Shown: positions 36,399 through 45,782, counted from the first letter of the stretch. The stretch: 64,000 bases of DNA from Hymenobacter caeli (GCF_013294115.1 NZ_JABSNP010000002.1:62001-126000); one strand, 5' to 3'. The notes: generated by a model from the sequence alone, not told the origin. A program made the numbers and translations.

Positions 36399-39300
36399 TT
36401 ATGCCAGTAGCCCGGTGGCTACTTTTTTAAGCGCGGGCGTGGCCTGCCACTCGCGCAGGCGGGCCTGCACGGCGGGCGGCACGGGCCGGCGGGTGCGGCC
36501 CACGAGGTCGGCGTAGGCCTCGAGCAGCTTGCGGGTGTTGCGCAGGGGCGCGGCGGGCAGCTCCGGCAGCAGGGCCTCCAGGGTTTGGCGCAGGGCGTCG
36601 TCGGTGGGCGTGTCGATGGCGCGGGCCTGGGCCAAATTGTCGCTCAGGCGCGGGATGGGCACGAAATCGGCCGCCAGCAGCTGCCCCAGGGCCTGGCCCA
36701 AGCGGGTGGGGTCCAGCCGGCGGGTGGGCACGGCCGCCAGCAGCACTTCCAGGGCCAGCGCCCGGCACACCGGGGCGTTGTTGGTGAGCCCGACGGCCAG
36801 CAGCAGCGCGGCCGCCTCATCGAAAGCCGGCCCTACAGTCAGCAGGCCGCGCAGGGCCTGGCTCAGCCCCTCGCGGGCCGAAGAATCGGGGGCGTCGCGG
36901 GTGGCAACCAGGCCCAGCAGGTGCCAGTGCAGCGGCGCGGGCAGCCGGGGCACCAGCGCTTCTAAAAACGGAAAATCGGCCACCAGCGGCGTGGTGTGGT
37001 GCCAGCGGTGGTACGCGTGGCCAGGCTTGAGGGCCGCGTGCAGCGAATACAGCAGCAGGCCGCTGGGGGCCGCGCCGGCCGGGGCCCCGGCGCTGGTGGC
37101 GGGTTCGATGCGCAGCTCGGTCCAGCGGTTGGTTACCTCAGGCTTGCCGGGTTTCCACTTCTCCACATAAGTGTTCGACTCGCGCACCAGCGCCCAGCGC
37201 GGCTGCCAGGGGCCCACCACGCCGGGGCAGGGGCCGGGCGTGAGGGCGGCCAGCGCCGGGAACTCGGCAGCCGGCTGCCGGGTGCGCGCCGCCACTGCCC
37301 ACAGCCACGGCAGGGCCTCGGCCAGCGCGGCGGGCGTAGGGGCCGCCGCGGGCGGCAGCAGCTGCCCCAGCCGCTCGGTGAACTGCTTCAGCAGCGACTT
37401 ACGGCCCGTGGCCGCCACCGGCAAGGGCCCGGGCGCGGCAGCCAGCAGCCAGCCCAACAGTTCGCGTAGGCCCTCGTGGTCCAGGGTGGGCAGCAGCGGG
37501 CGGGCCGCGTCCGCACCGGGGCTGGCGTAGGCCAAGCGGGCCAGGGCCACGGCCACATCGGCGGGCATGGGCTCTTCGCCGGCGGCCTGGTAGGCCAGCA
37601 GGCGCTGCACCAGCACCTCGGGGGCCAGCCAGTGCGGCGCGTGGGTGGGCGTGCTCAGCAGGGGCAGGGGCTGGCGCTGGCGCAGCAGCCGCTCGGCATG
37701 GGCTAGGCGCTGCTGCTCCACGGCCACCAGCGGGTCGGCCACGGAGTACGTTTCGCGCAGGCTCACGCGGGGCAGCAGGGGCGCGGCAAACCCATTGGCC
37801 CAGCTCAGCACCAGCGCCTGCGCCAGCCCCGCGTGGCCGTCGGGCAGCGACGGATTTTTGAGGATGGCCGCCTGCTCGGTGGCGGTTTTGTCCTTCAGGT
37901 ACGGCAAAATCCGCTGCACGTAGGGCTGGAGCGCCGCCGCGTAGTCGGCCGGCCAGTGCCCTTGCAGGCGCAGCAGCCCGTCCACCCACCGTTCCAGGGC
38001 CCCGGGGTCGTCATGCTTTAGTACCTGCCCGGTCAGAAACAGCAGCTCGTGCCAGTCGGCCACCGGCGCGATGGCCGTGGCCGGCGAAATTTCGGGCTGG
38101 AAATCGGCCAGCGGCGCGTAGGCTTCGCCGGGTTCGGTAGGGGTGGCCGTTTCCTCGGCAGCCGCCAGCCAGGGGGCCACGAGGGCGCGGGCGGCTGGCC
38201 CCAGCAAGTCGGCGTAGTGGCGCAGGCTGTCGGTGGTTTCGGCGGTCTCTGCCGGGGTCAGGAGCGGCTTTTTGGCCTGGAGGAGGTCGGCCAGGCCCCG
38301 GGCGGCGCGTTCCTGCACGGCCCCGTCGGCGTGGGCCAGGGCGGCGGCGTACAGGCGGGCCAGCGTGGGGGCCTGGGCCGGATGCCGCTTCAGCAGCTTG
38401 CCAAACCCGCCCAGCAGCGTTTTAATCCCGGTTTTGAGGTCCTGCCGCGTCAGCAGTCCCTCGGCGTAGAGCAGCAGCGCATCGAGCCGGAAAGCGGGCT
38501 CCGTCCACAGATCCTTCAGCTGGTCGAGCGCAAAGTTGACCACCAGCGGCAGCGGGTGGGCCAGCAGCTCCGTCAGCTCAGCTTGCCGGGCCAGGCGCTC
38601 GGCCGGGGTGGGGCGCAGGGCCAGAAACAGCTCCTTAAACCACGTCAGCAGCGGCCGGCGGAAGTCGCGCCGCAGCGCCAGCAGGCAGCGGGTGAGGATG
38701 TCGGCGCGGTCGAGGTGGCCCGAGGCGGTGAGACGCAGGATAATCTCGCGCCATGTAACTCGTTGCCAGAGCTTGTGCTCCTGCGAGTGGGCCGAAATAG
38801 AATCCTGGTTAATATCAAAGTCAAAAAACAGCGGAACTGCGCGTTCAAAGAATACGGGGTTGTGGCTGATTTTTTCGTAAATGAGCGTTTCAAAAGAAGG
38901 CAGCTGCTCATGCGGCGTTAGCTGTTCAAAACGCTGTTGTAGCTCAGTGAGCCCAACTTGCTGCGTTTTGGTAAGCGTAACCCGAGTATTTTCATAGTTG
39001 TTAAGCTGTCGGAGCGTTGAAGCTTGCGCACCGTATTTAATTAGCTCGCTAATGGCTGATAGTGCGAGTAGCCGTGGCGTAGGAGTAATAAATCCAAGTC
39101 TTTCAAAGTCAAGCAAAACTTCAAAGTCAATGGGAGCAGAAAATCCGTTACTATTATTGTCCCCCAGCCAGTTTGCCAGCCAGCTAGGCTTGTGTAAAGC
39201 CAGAAGTTGCTTTACCAGTCCGAGTAATTCGTCGTGCGATAAAAACCCGCTTTCGCCATTAATAAATAACGTCGGGTTCAACATATACAGTTCGTTAGCA

Positions 39301-39566
39301 AACGGTGCGGCTAGGGCTTCTTTACTAGAATAGATTCTGAGAGCGGCCAAAAACAGCATTTGTAACTGCGCATTGGTGCCAGTGCGCCCCCAAGTGACGA
39401 TGCCTAGCTGCCGGTGTTCGGTTAGCTCCCGATGTAGTTTCCTGCTTTTCTCGCGCACTGCCACAACATCCTTTGCCGTCAGTCCTAGTAAAAACGGCAT
39501 TAACTCCACCACGCTCTGGTGCCGAATAATGTCCTCAAAATGGTCAGTGGCAGAAATTGCATTCAT
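36399..39566 (-). CDS. Large helical-repeat protein, DUF6493-like, SWIM-associated
   Basis: 1055 residues, no signal or membrane segment. The N-terminus (HFEDIIRHQSVVELMPFLLGLTAKD, then WGRTGTNAQLQMLFLAAL) and the central region (WHELLFLTGQVLKHDDPGALERWVDGLLRLQGHW) resemble the DUF6493 proteins found next to SWIM zinc-finger genes in Bacteroidota and Streptomyces. A DUF5691 relationship is an alternative. Long alpha-helical repeats fill the rest. No catalytic motif was seen. The N-terminal quarter (about 38750-39566) is visibly less GC-rich than the rest. The start at 39566 (MNAISATDHFED) is 59 bases after the SWIM gene; the longer open frame to 40823 is only the shadow of that gene. Confidence 0.65.
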   Translation of the reverse strand: MNAISATDHFEDIIRHQSVVELMPFLLGLTAKDVVAVREKSRKLHRELTEHRQLGIVTWGRTGTNAQLQMLFLAALRIYSSKEALAAPFANELYMLNPTLFINGESGFLSHDELLGLVKQLLALHKPSWLANWLGDNNSNGFSAPIDFEVLLDFERLGFITPTPRLLALSAISELIKYGAQASTLRQLNNYENTRVTLTKTQQVGLTELQQRFEQLTPHEQLPSFETLIYEKISHNPVFFERAVPLFFDFDINQDSISAHSQEHKLWQRVTWREIILRLTASGHLDRADILTRCLLALRRDFRRPLLTWFKELFLALRPTPAERLARQAELTELLAHPLPLVVNFALDQLKDLWTEPAFRLDALLLYAEGLLTRQDLKTGIKTLLGGFGKLLKRHPAQAPTLARLYAAALAHADGAVQERAARGLADLLQAKKPLLTPAETAETTDSLRHYADLLGPAARALVAPWLAAAEETATPTEPGEAYAPLADFQPEISPATAIAPVADWHELLFLTGQVLKHDDPGALERWVDGLLRLQGHWPADYAAALQPYVQRILPYLKDKTATEQAAILKNPSLPDGHAGLAQALVLSWANGFAAPLLPRVSLRETYSVADPLVAVEQQRLAHAERLLRQRQPLPLLSTPTHAPHWLAPEVLVQRLLAYQAAGEEPMPADVAVALARLAYASPGADAARPLLPTLDHEGLRELLGWLLAAAPGPLPVAATGRKSLLKQFTERLGQLLPPAAAPTPAALAEALPWLWAVAARTRQPAAEFPALAALTPGPCPGVVGPWQPRWALVRESNTYVEKWKPGKPEVTNRWTELRIEPATSAGAPAGAAPSGLLLYSLHAALKPGHAYHRWHHTTPLVADFPFLEALVPRLPAPLHWHLLGLVATRDAPDSSAREGLSQALRGLLTVGPAFDEAAALLLAVGLTNNAPVCRALALEVLLAAVPTRRLDPTRLGQALGQLLAADFVPIPRLSDNLAQARAIDTPTDDALRQTLEALLPELPAAPLRNTRKLLEAYADLVGRTRRPVPPAVQARLREWQATPALKKVATGLLA

Positions 39567-39625
39567 AAGGAAAAGGGGGCAACTTATTTCAGTGATTGGT
39601 TTAAATATCAGGACGAGGCACCCGC

Positions 39626-40966
39626 CTACAAAAACCGCAGCTGTACGGCCAGGATGTGCTTGCACGGCCCGCGCTGCCCCTGGTTGCCCGTGAACCACGG
39701 GCAGGTGCAGCGCGGCGCGTCGGCTCCGCCCACCACCACGGTGTGCCACACGTCGGTGCCGCGCACCCGCGCCTCGGTGCGCCCACCGGCCCCGAGGCCC
39801 ACCAGCTGCACGTCGTCGGCGGCGTCGAGCAGGGCGCGGGCGTTTTTGAGGCGCGGGTTGAGCTTCAGGATGCGGTCGGCTTTGAAGGGCAGGCGGCGGT
39901 AGAAGTAGTGGTTTTCGGCCAGGTCGAAGCCCAGCAGGCCCATCGCCGAGAGGCTGGCGCAGAGCCGGGCCACGGTGGCGGGGGCCAGGTCGTGGGCCAG
40001 GCCAAACAAGGTCGGGTTGAAGGTTTCGTTGCCCCGAAACAGGTGGTTGGCCCCCGCCAGCCACCCGGCGGGCAACTCCTCCAGCAGCGTGTCGAGCTGG
40101 TTGCCCTCGCCCGAAAACCCCCGGTTCACCGCCGCCGACAGCGCCAGCACGAACTGCTGCCCGCCGCCCAGGGCCAGTACAAACGCGCTGGCCTGCCCGT
40201 CGGGGGTGGCAAACACGCGCACGCCCTCGCACAGCGGCAGCAGCCCGTCGAGCAGGCGCAGGCGGTGCACGCCGCCCACCCGCACCGCGCCCGCGCTGCC
40301 CACCGGCGCGAAGCTGGGCCGGGGCCCCCGCAGCACCAGGAAAAAGTCGCCCCGGGCCGTGCCCGCCGGAATGCTCTGCACCAGCTGCGCGGCCTGCACG
40401 CGGGTGAGGACCATTTTTTCCTCCATCTCGGCCAGGTAGCCCTGCACGGCGGTCAGGCCCTTGACCCAGCGTTCGGGCAGGGCCACCTTGCGCTCGGTGA
40501 CGTGGCCGGCGGCGCGCTCCAGCGTCACGGCCTGCTGGCCCACGCGCAGGTGCACCGGCTCGCTGCGGGCAATGCGGCTGAGGGCGTTCACCATCGGCTC
40601 GTTGAAATCGACGTTGGTGGTGCCGCTGCTCAGGAACTCGCCGTCGAGGGCGGCCGGCCCCAGGTCGAGGCGGCCGTACACGCCGTTGCACGACGAAAAC
40701 GCCTCGAACCGCAGCAGCCCCGCCCCGGCCGTCACAATGGGGTCGCGCAGGGCCGCGCTCTGTGGCACGAAGCGCGAGGCCACTATTTTGGCTAACGTAG
40801 TTAGCCCCCGCGCCGTTAGCCACGAGTCGCGCAGCTGGCCCTGGAAGAAGCAGGCCGCGCCCGCGCCCGGCGCGTATTCAGCGTAGGCGGCGAGTTGCAG
40901 CGCCGCGCCTTCCGGGGTGGCCGTCAGGGCCGATGGCTGGGCATAGGCGTAGGTAAGGTCTGGCAT
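39626..40966 (-). CDS. SWIM zinc-finger protein
   Basis: 446 residues. The C-terminus holds a SWIM motif: Cys420-Thr-Cys422, Cys435 and His437 (CTCPWFTGNQ then GQRGPCKHI), which should bind zinc and contact DNA or protein. The N-terminal 400 residues have no recognised domain. First gene of the leftward operon SWIM, DUF6493-like, Gly-Gly protein, DUF4132. In other bacteria SWIM and DUF4132 genes (as in the Escherichia coli yeh region) neighbour MoxR ATPase and vWA genes, which are missing here. Confidence 0.85.
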   Translation of the reverse strand: MPDLTYAYAQPSALTATPEGAALQLAAYAEYAPGAGAACFFQGQLRDSWLTARGLTTLAKIVASRFVPQSAALRDPIVTAGAGLLRFEAFSSCNGVYGRLDLGPAALDGEFLSSGTTNVDFNEPMVNALSRIARSEPVHLRVGQQAVTLERAAGHVTERKVALPERWVKGLTAVQGYLAEMEEKMVLTRVQAAQLVQSIPAGTARGDFFLVLRGPRPSFAPVGSAGAVRVGGVHRLRLLDGLLPLCEGVRVFATPDGQASAFVLALGGGQQFVLALSAAVNRGFSGEGNQLDTLLEELPAGWLAGANHLFRGNETFNPTLFGLAHDLAPATVARLCASLSAMGLLGFDLAENHYFYRRLPFKADRILKLNPRLKNARALLDAADDVQLVGLGAGGRTEARVRGTDVWHTVVVGGADAPRCTCPWFTGNQGQRGPCKHILAVQLRFL

Positions 40967-41399
40967 GACGAACGGAGGGGAGGAGGTTTTTGTTTAGCAA
41001 AGATGCGCAGCTGATTCGGTATTTACTAAAAATATTGGTAATAATTTTAGCATTTAGCAAAATCTACGGCATCTGATGGCTTGGGTAAAACCCGGCCTAC
41101 CCCGCGCCGTCCACCAGGGGCCGGCTACGGTTGGTGCGTTGCTGGGCGGCTGCCCGGCCCGGTGCGCTCTGCCCAACGGCTGTAGCTCAAGGGCCCGGTG
41201 ATGCCGGCCAGGGCTTGCGGGGCGTTGCGGGGCCCCAACTGCTCGGTGGGGCAGGGCAGCGGGCGGCCAGCGGCTCGTGCAGGGCCGCAACGGGCCGCCC
41301 CGGCCGGTGGCGGTAGCGGGCGCAGTTGCTGCGGGCCGTGGCGTGACGGGGAAATAGTAGCCGAGTGCCGGCTAAATAAGTAGTTCGGTGAAATTGATA
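40967..41399. other. Intergenic region without recognised gene
   Basis: The first 90 bases are AT-rich and should hold the promoter of the SWIM operon. From 41060 to 41340 the sequence is GC-rich, with short open frames on both strands (up to 78 codons) that match nothing I recognise. It may be a decayed gene. Confidence 0.35.
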
Positions 41400-41561
41400 T
41401 AACGAAGCTGTTTAGGAAGTCGCTAAAACCAATGAGAACGTCATGCTGAGCGCAGCCGAAGCATCTCTACCGCTTCGCAGGAGCCGTTCAACGAAGCGGT
41501 AGAGGTGCTTCGGCTGCGCTCAGCATGACGTTCCATTCTACTTCCTAAACGGCTTCAACGT
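41400..41561. repeat. About 160-bp palindromic element
   Basis: Inner arms 41436-41477 (starting GAACGTCATGCTGAGCGCAG) and 41492-41533 pair with one mismatch. The outer arms AACGAAGCTGTTTAGGAAGT (41401-41420) and its near complement (41540-41560) extend the inverted repeat. It is non-coding and abuts the MITE-like copy B. The words GTCATGCTGAGC and GCCGAAGCAT also occur at 26.45 kb. Confidence 0.85.
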
Positions 41562-41565
41562 TTGA

Positions 41566-41715
41566 GGGCGGTGGTCTAAAACGGGGTGGTCCGGCGACTT
41601 TTTCCGTCGTCGGGCCACTCTGACCAGTACCCCGGAGCCGCTGTTCTTTCGTCAGAGTGGCCCGACGAAGCCCTTCGGGCAATTCGCCGGACCACCCCGT
41701 TTTGGACCACTGCCC
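41566..41715. repeat. MITE-like inverted-repeat element, copy B
   Basis: 150 bp. Both ends are intact: left GGGCGGTGGTCTAAAACGGG, right complement GGGCAGTGGTCCAAAACGGG, continuing to GTGGTCCGGCGA on each side. It is the reverse complement of copy A (3205-3351), with near-identical arms and a diverged centre of about 25 bases. No obvious target-site duplication was found. Confidence 0.85.
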
Positions 41716-41764
41716 GTTTTAGAACGTCTTGCTGGCTAACCAATTCGGCTCAATTACTCAAAAC

Positions 41765-44700
41765 TCAGCGGGCGCAAATGCCCCGGTAGTCGCAAAACTC
41801 GCACTTGCTGAAGTCGTCGGTTTTGCGGATGGGCTCGGCCGGGTCGAGGATGCGGAGGACAATCCTGGTAATCAATTCCTGCGACACCTGCACGAAATCC
41901 TGGCCCTCGGCCGTCAGAAACGACAAATCGGCGGAGAGCAGGCCGGCGTCGAGGTTGCGCATCGAGGCGATGGCGGTGTTGGCGGTTTCGCGCTTTTCGG
42001 TGCTGGCCAGCATGAAGCGGTAGAGCCAGAGCTGGCGCACCTTGTCGGCGCTGCTACTGGCCTCGGTGAGCAGGCGCTCGGTGGCTTCGGCGGGGGTGAG
42101 GCGGTTGCGGTAGCCGGTCAGGTTGAGGTCGTTGGCTTCGACGAGGCCGGTTTTGTAGTCCACCACCCGCAGGCGGCCGTCGGGGAGCTGGTCCACGCGG
42201 TCGGCCATGCCGAAGAGGCGCACGGCCAGGGGCCCCGAGCCGGGCACGTCCACGAACACGGTGGCGGCCAGGGGTTTTTCAAGGCTGAAGAGGCGCAGCG
42301 GCAGGCCCTCGCGGGTGGGCAGGCCCTGGAGGTAGCGGGCCACGAGGCGGGTGGCCACCTGGCCGTACACGTGGTTGAGGCCCTCGTCGGGGCGGGCGTA
42401 GCGCTCGGTGTCGTCCTGGCGCAGGGCGCGGGCCACCTCGGCGGGCACCTGGGCGAGCAGGGCGGGCAGGTCGGCCTCGGTGAGGGGGCGGGCGTCCTGC
42501 TCGAAGGGGCGGAGCAGGTTCTCCAGCGCCGCGTGCACCATCGTGCCGAAGCTGCTGGCTTCCAGCGTTTCCTCCACTTCCTCGTTCTGGTGGAAGCGGG
42601 CCACTTTCGAAAAGTAAAACCGCAGCGAGCAGGCCAGGAAGTCGTTCAGGCGCGAGGGCGAGATGTTGCGCTCCAGCACGCCGCGCAGGGCCCCCAGCAG
42701 CTCGGCGTCTTTTTCCAGCACGAAGTCGCCGGCGTAGCTGGCCGCGGCTTCGGTGGCGTCGGGCACCGCCACGGTCAGGTTTTCCACCGTCAGCAGCGGG
42801 TTTTGGGGGCGCAGGTCGTTTTCGAGCTGGAGCAGGAAGCGGCTGCGCTCGCCGCTTTTGCTGCCCTCGGCGCCGGGCAGCACGTGCACCAGGTCCACGC
42901 GGCGGGCCCGTTGCAGCAGGCGCCAGAAGTTGTAGGCCGTGCCGGCCTCGGCGTCGATGTTGGTGGGCAAGCCGAATTCCTGGAGCACGTCGTAGGGAAA
43001 CAGCGACTGCTGGCGCTTGGGCGCGGGCAGCACGCCCTCGTTGCAGCTCAGGATGATGACGTGGTCGAAGTCCAGGGCCCGGGTTTCGAGCAGGCCCATC
43101 ACCTGCACGTCGGCCAGCGGCTCGCCGGCGAAGGGCAGGCGCGTGCGGCCCATCTGCTCGTACAAAAACCGCCGGAACGAGGCCACCGACAGGCGCTGCT
43201 CGCGGCAATCGAAGGCCGAATCGAGCTGCTTGACGAGCGTGTAAAACAGGAACAGGTACTCCGCGCCCAAGGGCGTTTCGTGGTCGGGGCTGGGCTTTTC
43301 GGCCGCGTACACTTGGTGCAGCAGGTCAATCAGTGCGTAGCAGGCCCGGATGATGTCGTCGCAGTTGTTCCAGGTTTGAAACAGGGCCGTGAGCAGCGGC
43401 TGGTGCTGGCCCAGGGCCAGCAGGTCGGCGGCGGGGAGCAGCACGGCGTTCAGGCGCACGATTTCGCGGCACACGTGGTCCAGGATGCCGTGATACTGCG
43501 TCTCCGGCTGCCGGTTCAGCCAGAGCTGGTAGCGGCGCAAAAAGGGGTGGGCCAGCAGCTTGCCCACCGCCAGGTGGTGGTAGCGGGGCACGCCGTAGCC
43601 GGTTTCGGCGCTGCCCTCGCGGATGCCGGTGAGGTGCACCTCGAACAGCAAATCGACCAGGTTGAAGAGCGGCGTGGCCTGGAAGCTCAGGCCCATCGTC
43701 ACGTTGTAGGCGGGCACGGCGTCGGGCGGCAGGCCGTGCAACACGGGCAGCAGCAGGGTTTCGTCGGGCAGCACCACGGCCACGGTGGCGGCGGGGTAGT
43801 CGCGGCGGGCCTCGGCCAGGAGCTGGCCGGCCAGCTTGCCCTGCATGCTGGGGTTGGCCACGCCCAGCAGGCGCACGTGGTGGGCCTGGCCGCGCAGCCA
43901 CTCGGTGCCGCCGCCCAGGGCCCCCAGCGGCAGGTCCCAGCGCTTGGCGTACTGGCGCAGGTGCTGGCCGGCGCGGTTGGGCGAGTCGGGGGCCAGGTAA
44001 AACGGGTCGCCGTCGAAGCGCAGCTCGGCGCGGCCGGCCCGGTAGAGCAGGCGGATGAGCTTCTCCTCGGCCTTCGACAAGTTGCCCAGGCCCACGAACA
44101 CGTGCCGGGCCACGGCCGGGGCCCCCGGGTCGGCGTCCAGCGCCTCCAACCGCTTTTGCAGCTTCTTCACGGCCAGCCGGTAGGCCAGGCCGGGGTAGGC
44201 GAGGTGCTGGGCCAGCATGCGGCGCTTCAGCTCGCGGTACACCTTTTCGAGCTGGTCCCAGAAGCTGAACGCGCGGCCCGCCAGGCGGCTGCGCTCGGGC
44301 AGGGCCTCCAGGTTCCAGCGCTCCAGGGCTTTGGCCTGGCTCAGGTACTCGAACACCTTGCGCGGCCGGGCCAGGTTCTGGTCGAGGTTGGAGAAGTCGT
44401 TGAGCAGCAGGCTCGACCAGCCCACGAACCGGTCGAAGTTCAGGCCGGTGTCGTAGCCCCGCAGGATGTCGTAGAGCAGCAGCTGCAAAGCAATGGGCTC
44501 TTCGACCTGCACGCCGGCCAGCTCCACCATGTAGTCTTCCATGGCCGCCACGCGCGGGGCCCACAGGGCCTGGCCGGGCGGCAGGGCCAGGGCCAGCTCG
44601 TTTTTCAGGTATACCACGGCCCGGCGGGTGGGCACCACCACCACCAGGTCGGGCAACTCGTCGGTGGGGCCGGCCCCGTAGCGGTCCAGCAGGTGGCGGG

Positions 44701-44776
44701 CCGTTTCGGCCAGGAACGTGGGCGCGTGGGCGGGCGGGGCGAAAGAAGGTAGGGCGGCGGGCGCGGCGGCGGGCAT
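41765..44776 (-). CDS. AddB-like PD-(D/E)XK nuclease / helicase-fold protein
   Basis: 1003 residues. The N-terminal half has a helicase-like fold without a good Walker A (VVVVPTRRAVVYLKNELA). The C-terminal PD-(D/E)XK nuclease shows GMADRVDQLP then DGRLRVVDYKTG (Asp873, Lys875) and an Fe-S-type cysteine cluster CEFCDYRGIC (992, 995, 1001). These fit the AddB/RecB-family exonuclease subunit, which works with an AddA helicase in double-strand break repair; addA is not in the window. The start at 44776 is chosen because upstream codons are low-complexity. Confidence 0.85.
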   Translation of the reverse strand: MPAAAPAALPSFAPPAHAPTFLAETARHLLDRYGAGPTDELPDLVVVVPTRRAVVYLKNELALALPPGQALWAPRVAAMEDYMVELAGVQVEEPIALQLLLYDILRGYDTGLNFDRFVGWSSLLLNDFSNLDQNLARPRKVFEYLSQAKALERWNLEALPERSRLAGRAFSFWDQLEKVYRELKRRMLAQHLAYPGLAYRLAVKKLQKRLEALDADPGAPAVARHVFVGLGNLSKAEEKLIRLLYRAGRAELRFDGDPFYLAPDSPNRAGQHLRQYAKRWDLPLGALGGGTEWLRGQAHHVRLLGVANPSMQGKLAGQLLAEARRDYPAATVAVVLPDETLLLPVLHGLPPDAVPAYNVTMGLSFQATPLFNLVDLLFEVHLTGIREGSAETGYGVPRYHHLAVGKLLAHPFLRRYQLWLNRQPETQYHGILDHVCREIVRLNAVLLPAADLLALGQHQPLLTALFQTWNNCDDIIRACYALIDLLHQVYAAEKPSPDHETPLGAEYLFLFYTLVKQLDSAFDCREQRLSVASFRRFLYEQMGRTRLPFAGEPLADVQVMGLLETRALDFDHVIILSCNEGVLPAPKRQQSLFPYDVLQEFGLPTNIDAEAGTAYNFWRLLQRARRVDLVHVLPGAEGSKSGERSRFLLQLENDLRPQNPLLTVENLTVAVPDATEAAASYAGDFVLEKDAELLGALRGVLERNISPSRLNDFLACSLRFYFSKVARFHQNEEVEETLEASSFGTMVHAALENLLRPFEQDARPLTEADLPALLAQVPAEVARALRQDDTERYARPDEGLNHVYGQVATRLVARYLQGLPTREGLPLRLFSLEKPLAATVFVDVPGSGPLAVRLFGMADRVDQLPDGRLRVVDYKTGLVEANDLNLTGYRNRLTPAEATERLLTEASSSADKVRQLWLYRFMLASTEKRETANTAIASMRNLDAGLLSADLSFLTAEGQDFVQVSQELITRIVLRILDPAEPIRKTDDFSKCEFCDYRGICAR

Positions 44777-45006
44777 CGGGAAGGCAGCTGGGAAGGGCCG
44801 GCAAGGTACGGCCGGGGCGGGGGGGGCGGGGCAGCGGCCGGCGCGGGCGTTCGGGGGCGCGGGGCGGCCAAACCGGGTATATTGGGCCCCACAGCCGGCC
44901 CGCCCCGAATGCGGCGGTCCTGGCGTTACCATCCCATGACGGCCCTGCCCCTGCCTTTTGCCCTTTCTGCCACCCGTGTTCCCGCGGCCCCGGCCCCGGC
45001 GGCGGC

Positions 45007-45723
45007 GTGACGACGACCCGGCTCCGCCACTGCCTGCTGGCCGAAGCCCTGGGCACGGCCGTGCTGCTGGCGTTCGGCACCGGCGCGGCCGTGGTCGACG
45101 AGCAAACCCACGCCCTGGGCCACGGCGGCGTGGCCGCCGCCTTCGGGCTGGTGGTGCTCGTTATCATCCAGGGCCTGGGGCCCACGAGCGGCGCCCACGT
45201 GAACCCGGCCGTAACCGTCGCCTTCTGGGCGGCGGGGCGGTTTCCGGGGCGGCGGGTGGGGCCCTACGTGGCGGCCCAGCTGGCGGGAGCCCTGCTCGGC
45301 AGCGGCCTGGTGCGGCTGGTGGCCGCCCCGGGCTCGCTGCTGGGGGCCACGCTGCCGGCGCACGGCCCCGGCCAGGCCCTGGGCCTGGAAATGTTTCTTT
45401 CCTTCTGGCTGATGCTGGTAATCTTGCGCGTGACGGCGGGGGCCTACGAACAGGGCCTGCTGGCCGGCCTCACCATCGGGGCCACCGTGTGGCTGGAGGC
45501 CCTGGTGGCCGGCCCCCTCTGCGGCGCGTCCATGAACCCGGCCCGCTCGCTGGGGCCCGCCCTGGTGGCCGGGCACCTGGCCGATGCGTGGCTGTACGTG
45601 CTGGGCCCCGTGGCCGGGATGCTGCTGGCCGTGGCGGCCGACCGCCTCTTGCAGCTCCGCACCGCCGTGGACCCCGCCGGAACCCCCGTTTCGGCCGGAG
45701 CCGGGGGGCCAGGCGCGGGCTAG
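45007..45723 (+). CDS. MIP/aquaporin family channel
   Basis: 238 residues with six membrane helices and both half-helix motifs: SGAHVNPAVT and GASMNPARSLGPAL. The N-terminal LLAEALGTAVLLAFGTGA is typical. It should pass water or small neutral solutes through the inner membrane. The start is a GTG at 45007. It is divergent from the AddB-like gene. Confidence 0.92.
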   Translation: MTTTRLRHCLLAEALGTAVLLAFGTGAAVVDEQTHALGHGGVAAAFGLVVLVIIQGLGPTSGAHVNPAVTVAFWAAGRFPGRRVGPYVAAQLAGALLGSGLVRLVAAPGSLLGATLPAHGPGQALGLEMFLSFWLMLVILRVTAGAYEQGLLAGLTIGATVWLEALVAGPLCGASMNPARSLGPALVAGHLADAWLYVLGPVAGMLLAVAADRLLQLRTAVDPAGTPVSAGAGGPGAG

Positions 45724-45782
45724 CGGGTGGCCGGCCCCCGGCGGCGGTACTGCCAATGGGTAAGGTAACTCGCCGGCCGGCC

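Noticed and set aside
39567..40823. N-terminal extension of the DUF6493-like gene to 40823
   Set aside because: This part is a different frame of the SWIM gene; the real start is the ATG at 39566, where recognisable family sequence begins.
41054..41383. Short open frames on both strands in the gap before the AddB-like gene
   Set aside because: No family resemblance, Arg/Pro/Ala-rich translation typical of random GC-rich DNA; reported only as intergenic sequence.
41729..44752. 1007-codon open frame on the plus strand opposite the AddB-like gene
   Set aside because: Its translation is rich in His, Gln, Val and Gly without any motif, as expected for the antisense of a GC-rich gene. The minus-strand product has clear nuclease motifs.
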